From: Kitasatospora azatica KCTC 9699
GTDB lineage: Bacteria; Actinomycetota; Actinomycetes; Streptomycetales; Streptomycetaceae
Direction of reading: 5' to 3'
Assembly (NCBI RefSeq): GCF_000744785.1
Contig: NZ_JQMO01000002.1
Span: forward strand, 868,001 to 932,000
DNA: 64,000 nucleotides
In this document: positions 24,915-32,591 of the stretch, in pieces
Numbering within the stretch: position 1 is the first letter of the stretch
How the letters are laid out: each line of letters starts with the position of its first letter
Position numbers and translations under genes: made by a program
Notes under the pieces: model-generated
What the model was told of the DNA's origin: nothing
Seen by the model: only the letters and a program-made list of their open reading frames with translations
The model's database searches: none

Positions 24915-25898
24915 ATGCCCATGAGCCCGCTGGAAGCCGTCGCCCGCCCCCTCGCCACCCGTCCGAAGCTGCGCTCCGCCCAGGGCGGAGCACTGATGGC
25001 CATGGGCGCGATGTCCTCCGTCCAGCTCGGGCTGGCCCTGTCGGTACCGCTCTTCGCCCAGCTCGGCGCCGTGGGCACGGCCGGGCTGCGACTGGCCTGG
25101 GCCGGCCTGCTGGTCCTGGTGCTGATACGCCCCCGCCCGCGCGACTTCGCCGGCCGGGACCTGGCGGCGTGCGCGGTGCTGGGCGTGGTGACCGCGGGCA
25201 TGGTGCTGCTCTTCATGCTGTCCGCCGCGCGCATCCCGCTGGGCACCGCGAGTGCGCTGGAGTTCCTCGGCCCGCTCGCGGTCTCCCTCTTCCGCCCGGG
25301 CGGCGGGCGCAAGGTCTGGGCGGCGTCGGCCGCTCTCGGCGTCGTCCTGCTGACCGAGCCCTGGCACGGCGGGATCGACCCGGCCGGCCTCGGCTTCGCG
25401 CTCGGCGCGGCGGCCTGCTGGGCCGGGTACATCCTGCTGACCCAGCGCGTCGGCGACCGGGTCACCGGGCTGAAGGGACTGGCGGTCTCGCTCCCGGTGG
25501 CCGGCGTGCTCGCCACCCTGGTCGCCGCGCCCTCCGAACTCGGCCACGCGACCTGGCCGCTGGTCCTCATCATGCTCGGGCTTGCCGCCCTGAGCACCGT
25601 GCTGCCGTTCAGTCTCGAATTCCTCGCGCTGCGCCGCCTCACCGCGGGCGCGTTCGGCACGCTGATGAGCCTGGAACCGGCGATCGCACTGATGATGGGC
25701 ATCCTGGTGCTCGGTCAGATCCCCGGCCCGGGGCCGGCCGCCGGCGTCGTCTTCGTGGTGATCGCGGGCGCCGGCGCCACCCGCACCGGCGGGCGGGAGG
25801 CTGCGGCGGAGGCGGCAGCGGTGGCGGAGGTAGCGGCAGAAGCGGCTACGGAGACGATCCCGGAACGCGCCGTCCGGGAGCCGGTGCTCTGCGCCTGA
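24915..25898 (+). CDS. EamA/RhtA-family transporter
   Basis: 327 residues with about ten membrane helices in two EamA repeats. RhtA-like landmarks are LGAVGTAGLRLAWAGLLVL, ARIPLGTASALEFLGPL and ALRRLTAGAFGTLMSLEPAIA. Family members export amino acids such as threonine or homoserine, or purine bases. The last 45 residues are an Ala/Glu-rich tail. Likely controlled by the divergent LysR gene. Confidence 0.88.
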   Translation: MPMSPLEAVARPLATRPKLRSAQGGALMAMGAMSSVQLGLALSVPLFAQLGAVGTAGLRLAWAGLLVLVLIRPRPRDFAGRDLAACAVLGVVTAGMVLLFMLSAARIPLGTASALEFLGPLAVSLFRPGGGRKVWAASAALGVVLLTEPWHGGIDPAGLGFALGAAACWAGYILLTQRVGDRVTGLKGLAVSLPVAGVLATLVAAPSELGHATWPLVLIMLGLAALSTVLPFSLEFLALRRLTAGAFGTLMSLEPAIALMMGILVLGQIPGPGPAAGVVFVVIAGAGATRTGGREAAAEAAAVAEVAAEAATETIPERAVREPVLCA

Positions 25899-25970
25899 GT
25901 CCGGGGGCGCAACGCGTTCGCGAGCCCACCAGAGCCATGGCCGGAGAGTCTGTGGTCCTTGACAGGCAAA

Positions 25971-25990
25971 GTGGTTAGCCGCCATATTAT
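25971..25990. promoter_or_regulatory. Promoter/operator of the MarR gene
   Basis: TTGACA (25959-25964) lies 18-20 bases before CATATT/TATTAT (25983-25990), a plausible sigma-70-type promoter. Overlapping it, GTGGTTAG-CCGC-CATATTAT (25971-25990) matches 15 of 20 bases of the palindrome at 26570-26589. The very short leader implies autorepression. Confidence 0.65.
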
Positions 25991-25994
25991 CTGC

Positions 25995-26513
25995 ATGACG
26001 AGGGACGGCATCGATGGCGAGGCGCCCACGCTGGACCAGGCCAGGCGGCAGGTCGAGCGCTACGGTCTGGTGGTCGATCCGCAGGCGGTGCTGGTCGCGG
26101 TGCGGCTGATCTCGGCGGGCGCGCGGGTCGGCCGGGCGGCCGAGGCGCACTTTGCCAGGTTCGGCCTGTCGACGGGGCGTTACCGCCTGCTCACCGACCT
26201 CGAAGACCACGGCGGGGAGAAGTCCCCCTCGCAGCTCGCGGTCGACCTCGATGTCTCCAGAGCCACGGTCACCGGCCTGCTGGACGGCCTTGAGCGCGAT
26301 GGCCTGATCGCCCGCCGCCCGTCCACGGAGGACGGCCGGGGCACGGTGGCCATCCTGACCGCGCGCGGCGCGCAGCGCCTGCGCGAGATGGCGTCCGAGC
26401 ATTTCGGGCGGCTTGAGGCGATGGTGGGTGGGCTGTCCGCCGACGAGCGTGCCGTGTTCCTGGAGCTGCTAGCCCGTGTCGTGCGCGGCAGTGCGGCCCT
26501 GGCTGCCGACTGA
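25995..26513 (+). CDS. MarR-family transcriptional regulator
   Basis: 172 residues from ATG 25995; the TTG at 25959 that would add 12 residues is part of the promoter and is rejected. Winged-helix core STGRYRLLTDLEDHGGEKSPSQLAVDLDVSRATVTGLLDGLERDGLI and wing RRPSTEDGRGTVAILT, flanked by dimerisation helices. Operator copies before this gene and before the next suggest that it represses itself and the membrane-protein gene. Confidence 0.92.
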   Translation: MTRDGIDGEAPTLDQARRQVERYGLVVDPQAVLVAVRLISAGARVGRAAEAHFARFGLSTGRYRLLTDLEDHGGEKSPSQLAVDLDVSRATVTGLLDGLERDGLIARRPSTEDGRGTVAILTARGAQRLREMASEHFGRLEAMVGGLSADERAVFLELLARVVRGSAALAAD

Positions 26514-26532
26514 CCCGACTCACAGCCGTTAT

Positions 26533-26561
26533 GGCCCTGCCTTCCCGGCAGGGCCCTTTTT
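26533..26561 (+). terminator. Rho-independent terminator after the MarR gene
   Basis: GGCCCTGCC (26533-26541), loop TTCCC, GGCAGGGCC (26547-26555), followed by CTTTTT. A perfect nine-base stem with a T-run, 20 bases past the MarR stop. Confidence 0.93.
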
Positions 26562-26569
26562 ACGAGGCA

Positions 26570-26589
26570 ATAGTTAGCCACCTAATTAT
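26570..26589. promoter_or_regulatory. MarR operator before the membrane-protein gene
   Basis: ATAGTTAG-CCAC-CTAATTAT is an inverted repeat with one mismatch per eight-base arm, AT-rich in a GC-rich window. It shares GTTAGCC-C with the MarR promoter copy and stands between the terminator and the next gene. Confidence 0.7.
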
Positions 26590-26668
26590 ATTGCCCGAGT
26601 AGGCCCGCCCCCGCCGCAGCCCAGCCACAGCCCTCCACCTCCCTCACACGAACGAGAAAGAGGCCAGC

Positions 26669-27139
26669 ATGCCCGCAACGAAGAACAGAACCAGCCGAAC
26701 CCGGGCAGTCTCCCGGCCGTCCCGGCCGTTCACCCTGTGGCGCGAGGTCCTGACCGCCTACGTCGCCCCCGCGCTGATGGCGGGCGCCGCCGGATTGGTC
26801 ACCAGGCAGCAGGACCTGGTCGTGGCCGCCTGCACCTCCATCGCCGGCACCTCCGCCGTGGTGGCGCTCCTGGTCGGCACCTGGCTGCGGCACGGCGGGC
26901 AGCCCCGACGCTGGACCACCGCCACGCCGCGCGCCGTGCTGACTGCCGCACTCGTCATCGCCGCCACCGGCATGGCGGCCCTGCTGGGGTGGTTCGCCGC
27001 CCAATGGCTACCCGCCCACACCTCGATCCCCGCCGCCCCGTGGCTGGAGCGCCTGCGCATCGACCTGCCCGTCTCCACAGCCCTCGCCACCACCATCGTC
27101 ACCCTGCACTGGCGCAGCACCACCACATCCCCGGCCTAA
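26669..27139 (+). CDS. Small integral membrane protein, MarR target, unknown function
   Basis: 156 residues. After a basic N-terminus (MPATKNRTSRTRAVSRPSRP) there are about four hydrophobic segments (VAPALMAGAAGLV, LVVAACTSIAGTSAVVALLVG, AVLTAALVIAATGMAALLGWF, STALATTIVTLHW). No family recognised. GAGAAAGAGG supplies a ribosome site. Preceded by the MarR operator, so probably induced by whatever ligand that repressor senses. Confidence 0.8.
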   Translation: MPATKNRTSRTRAVSRPSRPFTLWREVLTAYVAPALMAGAAGLVTRQQDLVVAACTSIAGTSAVVALLVGTWLRHGGQPRRWTTATPRAVLTAALVIAATGMAALLGWFAAQWLPAHTSIPAAPWLERLRIDLPVSTALATTIVTLHWRSTTTSPA

Positions 27140-27232
27140 CCCACCCCGACCTTGCCCACCCAGCGCCAAGCCGCGCCCGGCCTGAGCCTGTCCGCACCCC
27201 CAACCCTCCATTCAGGAGCCCGCCACCGGAAG

Positions 27233-27847
27233 CTACCCGCGATGCCCCTCGGTCCGGGCGTGCTGCAGTTTGCGGGTGAAGCGGTGCATGTGGGGATCGA
27301 GCAGTTCGGCCGGCTCCTCGAGTACCTGCCCGTCGGTCAGCCATCGGATGGCGCCGAACTCGCCTTGGTCGTAGGAGATGACGGTGCCGGCGTCGGCGTG
27401 GAGGAGGTACCAGAGCGAGACATCGGCGTGTGTGCCCTGTCCCCGGGTCCGGGTGACGGTGAGGAAGAGGGGATGCTCGCCGGTGATCGGCGATGCCACG
27501 GCCTCGATGCCCAGTTCCTCACGGCATTCGCGGACCACCGCGGCCCACGGGTCCTCGCCCGGCTCGACATGTCCTCCGGCCGGCAGCCACAGGCCCGCCT
27601 TGCGGTGCGCGACAAGCAGCAGCCCGCGCGTGTCGTCGAGGACGGCGAAGTAGCTCACCAGGTGCATCGCCGGAACATCCGGCTTGCGCACCCGGTGGAG
27701 CGGGGCTCCGCTGGCGATCCAGTCCGTAGCGGTCTTCAGATGGGCGCGCTCCAGGTCGTCCCACGGTTCGATGGCGCCGACCACCTCATGGAGGTGGGCC
27801 CGGGGCTGATCGTCAGGGGTGGTGAGCGGGTGGCCGGTTGAGGTCAT
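27233..27847 (-). CDS. Nudix hydrolase
   Basis: 204 residues from ATG 27847; a longer reading to 27913 lacks a better ribosome site. The Nudix box reads GHVEPGED ... RECREELGI, with the G-x5-E-x7-REUxEExGU spacing. Upstream residues (VGAIEPWDDLERAHLKTATDWIASG) form the N-terminal extension seen in a common actinobacterial subgroup. Substrate unknown. Confidence 0.88.
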   Translation of the reverse strand: MTSTGHPLTTPDDQPRAHLHEVVGAIEPWDDLERAHLKTATDWIASGAPLHRVRKPDVPAMHLVSYFAVLDDTRGLLLVAHRKAGLWLPAGGHVEPGEDPWAAVVRECREELGIEAVASPITGEHPLFLTVTRTRGQGTHADVSLWYLLHADAGTVISYDQGEFGAIRWLTDGQVLEEPAELLDPHMHRFTRKLQHARTEGHRG

Positions 27848-28120
27848 CCGCGCATCCTGGCAAGAGGCACTGACACGTGGCGTCGACACCGGCCCGACTT
27901 TCCGGGGTCTCACCGGTCATGCTGCCGGATTGGACGCCAAGGACGCATGCCCGTGGCGACGCGGTCGGCGTAGGGGGCCCGAAGAGGTGGCCGCCGTCGT
28001 CCGGAGCGTGGCTTCCCTGTCACAGTTCCGTGTCACGGTTCCGTCCCAAGTCCAGCCCGCTTGTCACAGCTCCATCCCAAACCCAGGACGCCGGGGCCAG
28101 GTCCTGCCAGGGTGATCCGC

Positions 28121-28470
28121 ATGCCTTCCATTTCTGAGAGTCCTGCCGGACCGGCAAGCCAGGCCGTGGCCAACGACTACGACAGCTTCGCCCAGGCGTA
28201 TGACACCGGCACCGAAGCGAACCTCATCAACGGCTACTACGCCCGGCCCGCGATCCTGGATCTGGCCGGGGACGTGGCCGGGCGGCGGGTCCTCGACGTC
28301 GGCTGCGGATCCGGCCCCCTGTTCGCGTCCCTGCGCGACCGGGGCGCGATCGTGACCGGCTTCGACTCCAGCGCTGGAATGCTGGAACTGGCCCGCAAGA
28401 GGCTCGGGCCGGACGCCGTTCTGCACCGCGCGGACCTGGGCGACCCGCTGCCGTTTCCCGACGGCGCAGG
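28121..28470 (+). pseudogene. SAM-dependent methyltransferase, 3'-truncated
   Basis: The first about 115 codons are a class I methyltransferase: NDYDSFAQAYDTGTEANLINGYYARPAI, motif I RRVLDVGCGSGPLFASLRDRG, motif II VTGFDSSAGMLELARKRLG and ADLGDPLPFPDGA. The homology stops abruptly near 28468; beyond it the frame reads through the antisense strand of the next fragment. The missing half would carry the rest of the Rossmann sheet, so the product is not expected to work. Confidence 0.82.
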
Positions 28471-28709
28471 ACGCTGTTCATCGGTTCCACCACGAGGACG
28501 CCTTCGCGGTCGGCGATGGGCATGGTGCTGCGGCGGCCGTTCAGCGGGTAGTAGTTGTCGAAGGCCGCCCAGAGCCGGATGCAGTCGGGCGCCGGCTGCC
28601 CGTCCGGGAGGACGAGCTCACCGGCTCGCGGATGAGGTTCGGCGTCTCCGTCGCATCCCGCCGCCCGCAACCGCGCCACCGCGGCTTCGATCACGCTCTC
28701 ACCGGTCAT
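28469..28709 (-). pseudogene. Hypothetical protein, 3'-truncated at the same junction
   Basis: Begins MTGESVIEAAVARLRAAGCD and runs GELVLPDGQPAPDCIRLWAAFDNYYPLNGR ... VVEPMNSVL for about 80 codons, then enters antisense methyltransferase sequence. Family not recognised; the LPxxxxxLxxWAAFD pattern is loosely like SUKH/SMI1 immunity folds. It converges on the methyltransferase fragment and lost its 3' end to the same deletion. Confidence 0.6.
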
Positions 28710-28867
28710 CTGACCCCCATTCCCCGATCGACGTGCCGGCCTCGGCCCGTCCATTGACCGCCCGCTCCGCGTGAAGGCTCGCACGTCGTCAACCGAGCCC
28801 GGACACGGACCCCGTGGCAGGTGGTCGGTCAGGTCACCGAGCACGGTGCAGCACCCGGCGAGTACAC

Positions 28868-29269
28868 CTAGCGGCCCTGTTTGGCCTTCTCGTACGAGTC
28901 CCGGGCGGCCATGACGTCCGGGACCCGGCTTTCCACCCACCGGGCCAGTGACCACACCTGGCGGGCGGCCTCCTCGCCGATCGGCGTGAGCGAGTAGTCG
29001 ACGTGCGGCGGGATGACGGGGTGCGCCTGGCGGTGCACGAAGCCGTCCCGCTCCAGGGTCTGCAGGGTCTGGGCGAGCATCTTCTCGCTGACCCCGCCTA
29101 CGGTGCGGCGTAGCTCGCTGAAGCGACGGGTGCCGTCGGTCAGCGCCGCCAGCACCAGGACGCCCCACCGGCTGGTGACGTGCTCCAGGATCAGCCGCGA
29201 GGGACAGCTCGCCACGTTCACGTCGGGTGCGGCCATCGGCGGCACCTTCGACTCGTTGCTTACTCCCAT
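28868..29269 (-). CDS. HxlR-family redox/aldehyde-type regulator
   Basis: 133 residues. Winged helix with the HxlR core: a Cys in the N-terminal CPSRLILEHVTSRWGVLVLAAL, RRFSELRRTVGGVSEKMLAQTLQTLERDGF and wing RQAHPVIPPHVDYSLTPIG. The single conserved Cys (about residue 22) is the usual redox or electrophile sensor. Divergent from an NmrA-type oxidoreductase, as in the QorR/QorB pairs, with an inverted repeat between them. Confidence 0.92.
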   Translation of the reverse strand: MGVSNESKVPPMAAPDVNVASCPSRLILEHVTSRWGVLVLAALTDGTRRFSELRRTVGGVSEKMLAQTLQTLERDGFVHRQAHPVIPPHVDYSLTPIGEEAARQVWSLARWVESRVPDVMAARDSYEKAKQGR

Positions 29270-29291
29270 ACCAGTACCTTACCTCAAAGTG

Positions 29292-29314
29292 GGTACTATC
29301 TAGAAGTTAGTACC
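29292..29314. promoter_or_regulatory. HxlR operator between divergent genes
   Basis: GGTACTA (29292-29298) and TAGTACC (29308-29314) are a perfect inverted repeat around nine bases (TCTAGAAGT). GTAC-type palindromes are typical targets of HxlR/QorR regulators. A further GGTAC half-site lies next to the regulator start. Confidence 0.75.
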
Positions 29315-29367
29315 AGCTCTAGGGTTAGTCCTGCATCCGCACAATTGTTGACAGGAGAACCCATCGC

Positions 29368-30225
29368 ATGAGCATCGTGGTCACCGGAGCGACCGGAGCG
29401 CTCGGCCGTCTCGTCATCGACGAACTGCTGGCTACGGTCCCCGCCGAGCAGGTCGTCGCCGTCGTACGTGACAAGGCGAAGGCCTCCGACATCGCCGATC
29501 GTGGTGTCGAACTCCGCCTCGCGGACTACAACGAGCCGGAGACTCTGGCCGGCGCATTCCAGGCCGGCGACGTCGTGCTGCTGATCTCCGGCAACGAGGT
29601 CGGGCAACGCGTCGCCCAGCACACCGCCGTCGTCAGCGCCGCCAAGGACGCAGGTGTGGCCCGGATCGCGTACACCAGTGTTCTGGGCGGCCCGGCAGCC
29701 GACTTCGTGCTCGCGGACGACCACAAGGCTACGGAGACGGCAATCCTCGACTCCGGCTTGACGTACACCTTCCTGCGCAACGGCTGGTACACCGAGAACT
29801 ACACCGCCCAGATCCAGGTCCAGCTTCAGTACGGCGTTGTCGGCAGCGCGGGCGAAGGCAGGATCGGTTCCGCGACCCGGCAGGACTTCGCCGCCGCCGC
29901 GGCCGCTGTCCTGACCGGCGAGGGTCACCAGAACGCGACCTACGAGCTGAGCGGCGATCAGGCCTGGACCCTGGGCGAGTACGCAGCCGAGCTGTCCAGG
30001 CAGTCGGCGTCGACGGTCGCCTACACCGACGTCCCCCCGGAGGCCCTCAAGGAGGTGCTGGTCGGCGCGGGCTTGCCGGGAGCGTTCGCCGACATCCTCG
30101 TCGACGTCGATGTCGCCGGCATCAGGCCCGGCCTGCTGGAGGGCGGCAGCGGCGACCTGTCCCGCCTCATCGGCCGCCCGACCACTCCGCTCGCCGACAC
30201 GATCGAGGCTGCGCTGAAGGCCTGA
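29368..30225 (+). CDS. NAD(P)-dependent NmrA/QorB-type oxidoreductase
   Basis: 285 residues, Rossmann fold: GATGALGRLVIDELLA glycine motif at the N-terminus, VELRLADYNEPETL, IAYTSVLGG and HKATETAILDSGLTYTFLRNGWYTENY (active-site-like segment). The best fit is NAD(P)H quinone oxidoreductase 2 (YtfG/QorB). Probably detoxifies quinones or similar electrophiles sensed by the HxlR protein. Followed by a strong terminator. Confidence 0.88.
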   Translation: MSIVVTGATGALGRLVIDELLATVPAEQVVAVVRDKAKASDIADRGVELRLADYNEPETLAGAFQAGDVVLLISGNEVGQRVAQHTAVVSAAKDAGVARIAYTSVLGGPAADFVLADDHKATETAILDSGLTYTFLRNGWYTENYTAQIQVQLQYGVVGSAGEGRIGSATRQDFAAAAAAVLTGEGHQNATYELSGDQAWTLGEYAAELSRQSASTVAYTDVPPEALKEVLVGAGLPGAFADILVDVDVAGIRPGLLEGGSGDLSRLIGRPTTPLADTIEAALKA

Positions 30226-30268
30226 CGTCGACTCAACTGGACTGATCCCGCCGGGTTTCAGGGGAGGA

Positions 30269-30316
30269 GGGCCGCACCCGGGGAGGGTGCGGCCCTTCCC
30301 GGGTGCGGCCCTTCCC
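30269..30316 (+). terminator. Terminator hairpin with duplicated right arm
   Basis: GGGCCGCACCC (30269-30279), loop, GGGTGCGGCCC (30285-30295) is a perfect 11-base stem. The right arm plus tail (GGGTGCGGCCCTTCCC) is repeated head to tail at 30285-30300 and 30301-30316, so two alternative hairpins can form. Confidence 0.85.
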
Positions 30317-30398
30317 GTCGGCCCAGTGTGGGAACCGCCGGACAGGTCAGGCCGTGCATGTATCGTCGAGCCAGGCTGGAGCTTCGCGAAGGGACGAT

Positions 30399-31595
30399 GT
30401 GCGGTTCGAAGACGCCAACTGGGCCTGGGGCCGGGACCTCCCGCTCAGGTATCTGCTGGTCAGTGAGGAGTGGGACCGCGAGCAGACGCTATGGGCACGA
30501 TGTGCCGATGCCGACGGGCTGTTCGTGGATCCGATACCCAGGCGGGAGGCGCTGACTCTCGTCGCGTGCGCACCGACCGGCCGGCTACTGAAAGCCATCG
30601 ATCAGTCCGCCCATGAGCCGGTCAGTCTCGGCCACTTGTTTGTCACGGTCGAGTTCCCGGACGACCATGAGGATTCGTGGAGCGGGTACTGGGTGCACTA
30701 CTGGAATCTGGACGACGTCGTCGTGGTCGCCAGCCGGCCTTCCGAGACCGATCCGCTGCTGGTCGACGTGGTCGTCGAGGCCGAGGTGACCGGACCGACC
30801 CAGCCCTCCTACCGACCTGGCCGCATCAGCGAGCCCAAGGTCTCGGAGGCCTACATCAACAACGGGACGGGCAGCGGGATCGGCCAGTGCCGTCGGATCG
30901 CGGGCCTGTACGTCGACCGGCCGACCCCGACGGCCGCGCCGATGCGGCTCATCGGCTGCGAACCCACCGAGCAAATGCTCTCGCGGCTCGTCCGCCGGAG
31001 GACCACCGGCGACCCGGTGAAGCTCTGGGCTGTGGACAGCACGGGCAAGGTGATCCGCACCGAGGAACGCCTGACGCTGCACATCACCGAGTCCCGTCCG
31101 TCCGTGCTGGGGAGTGCCCTCATCGACATCTCCCTGCGCGAAGGGGTTGAGTATCCGCCGCAACTGGCTGCCCGACCGGTCTGGAAGGCGTGGTACGAGG
31201 GCGCTCCGAGCGAACGCAACGAGTGGGCTCGCTTCTCGCCCGGCGGCAGGGAGGAGTGGCTGCGGTTCACCAACGCCAGCCTCGGTGAGGTGCCCGCAGA
31301 CGGCACCTGCCATCTGGACGGCAGCTTCGTCACCGACGTCGCCGGCCTCAAGTGCGCCCTGGGCGAGGCGGTCGCCGGTCCCGGCAACCACTTCGGCCAG
31401 TGCTGGGGCGTTCTCAAGGGCTGCCCCTGCGGCGGCAACGCCATCCCGGAACCGTTCACCCTCATCTGGCACGACGCGGAGGTAGCCAGGCAGGCCCTGG
31501 CCTCGGTCAGCGTGGATGCGGCCGGAGAGCTCACCTACTTCGAGAGCACTGTGCGGTTCCTCGAACAGCTCGGCGTCACCGTCGTTCTGCGCTGA
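30399..31595 (+). CDS. Barstar-domain protein with two tandem N-terminal repeats
   Basis: 398 residues from GTG 30399 (AAGGGA four bases upstream; the frame is open back to 30303). The last about 85 residues are a barstar-like domain: HLDGSFVTDVAGLKCALGEA, NHFGQCWGVLKGC, FTLIWHDAEVARQAL and a final helix (FESTVRFLEQLGVTV). Before it are two related modules: GLFVDPIPRREALTLVACAPTGRLLKAI and GLYVDRPTPTAAPMRLIGCEPTEQMLSRL. Barstar inhibits barnase-type RNases; no RNase gene is seen nearby, so this is an orphan immunity-like protein. Soluble, no signal. Confidence 0.78.
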   Translation: MRFEDANWAWGRDLPLRYLLVSEEWDREQTLWARCADADGLFVDPIPRREALTLVACAPTGRLLKAIDQSAHEPVSLGHLFVTVEFPDDHEDSWSGYWVHYWNLDDVVVVASRPSETDPLLVDVVVEAEVTGPTQPSYRPGRISEPKVSEAYINNGTGSGIGQCRRIAGLYVDRPTPTAAPMRLIGCEPTEQMLSRLVRRRTTGDPVKLWAVDSTGKVIRTEERLTLHITESRPSVLGSALIDISLREGVEYPPQLAARPVWKAWYEGAPSERNEWARFSPGGREEWLRFTNASLGEVPADGTCHLDGSFVTDVAGLKCALGEAVAGPGNHFGQCWGVLKGCPCGGNAIPEPFTLIWHDAEVARQALASVSVDAAGELTYFESTVRFLEQLGVTVVLR

Positions 31596-31819
31596 TCTAA
31601 CGGCTGAAGGGGTGTTGCAGAAGCTCGGCCCGCTCCTGGCCCTGCAGCCGGGCACCGCGGCCGGCCGAGGGCCTGGACCGGTCGTGGATCGTGGATGGAA
31701 CGCCACCGCCCGCCCGGATCTGGTCTGGGCGGGCGCCGCGCTGTGGCGCGGGGCCTAACGTCGGTGGGCGCGTTTAGGCTCGCTTTGACCATGGAGTCCG
31801 AGTGAGGGACGTGAGTGTC

Positions 31820-32464
31820 ATGTCGCGTGTTCGAGTGCACAACCTCAGCGTGTCGCTGGACGGGTTCGCTGCCGGGGAGGGACAGGGGCTGGAGGCCCCG
31901 TTCGGGCATGCCGGAACTCGGCTGGTCGAGTGGTTCTTTCAGACCCGCGCCTTCAACGAGATGCACGGCCAGACCCGCGGCGGCAGCGGTGTCGACGACG
32001 CCCTCGCCTGGGCCTGGGGGCCCGGGATCGGGGCGGAGATCATGGGCCGCAACAAGTTCGGGCCGCAGCGCGGCCCGTGGACCGACGAGGAGTGGAAGGG
32101 CTGGTGGGGAGACAACCCCCCGTTCCACACCCCGGTGTTCGTACTGACGCACCACCCGCGCCCCTCCCTGGAGATGGAGGGCGGCACGGTCTTCCACTTC
32201 ATCGACGCCTCGCCACAGGAGGCTCTCCAGCAGGCCCGCGAGGCCGCGGGCGGCCTCGATGTGCGGATCGGCGGGGGCCCAACCACGGTCAGGCAGTTCC
32301 TCGCGGAGGACCTGGTCGACCACCTCCACGTCGCCCTCGTCCCGATCGTCCTGGGCCGCGGTGAGCGGCTGTGGGACGGGCTGGAAGGGCTGGAGCAGCG
32401 GTTTCAGGTCGAGTCGGTGACGACACCCAGCGGCATCACCCATCTGACCTTCACTCGCCCTTAG
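31820..32464 (+). CDS. RibD C-terminal/dihydrofolate-reductase-like protein
   Basis: 214 residues from ATG 31820 (GTG starts at 31802 and 31811 are possible). DHFR-fold RibD-C family: RVHNLSVSLDGFAAGEGQ at the N-terminus, AEIMGRNKFGP, PVFVLTHHPRP and VRIGGGPTTVRQFLAEDLVDHLHVALVPIVLGRGERLW. Binds NADPH; substrate unknown, and such stand-alone proteins are common in Streptomyces. Confidence 0.9.
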   Translation: MSRVRVHNLSVSLDGFAAGEGQGLEAPFGHAGTRLVEWFFQTRAFNEMHGQTRGGSGVDDALAWAWGPGIGAEIMGRNKFGPQRGPWTDEEWKGWWGDNPPFHTPVFVLTHHPRPSLEMEGGTVFHFIDASPQEALQQAREAAGGLDVRIGGGPTTVRQFLAEDLVDHLHVALVPIVLGRGERLWDGLEGLEQRFQVESVTTPSGITHLTFTRP

Positions 32465-32591
32465 CGCCGCCCCGACGGTGCCTCGTACCACACCGATGTC
32501 CGGGTCCACATGCGGCTGCACCAGAGTACGGCGACGTGCAGAGCCAGACCCTCACCTGCTGACCCGTTGCCCGACCACCGTCGAGGACGCG

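Noticed and set aside
25959..25961. TTG as start of the MarR protein
   Set aside because: The TTG belongs to a -35 box TTGACA; the ATG at 25995 gives the normal N-terminus.
30303..30398. N-terminal extension of the barstar-domain protein
   Set aside because: It would begin within the duplicated terminator of the preceding gene; GTG 30399 has a ribosome site.
30399..32464. Barnase-type RNase partner for the barstar protein
   Set aside because: No gene here or nearby shows RNase motifs; the next gene is a RibD/DHFR-like reductase.
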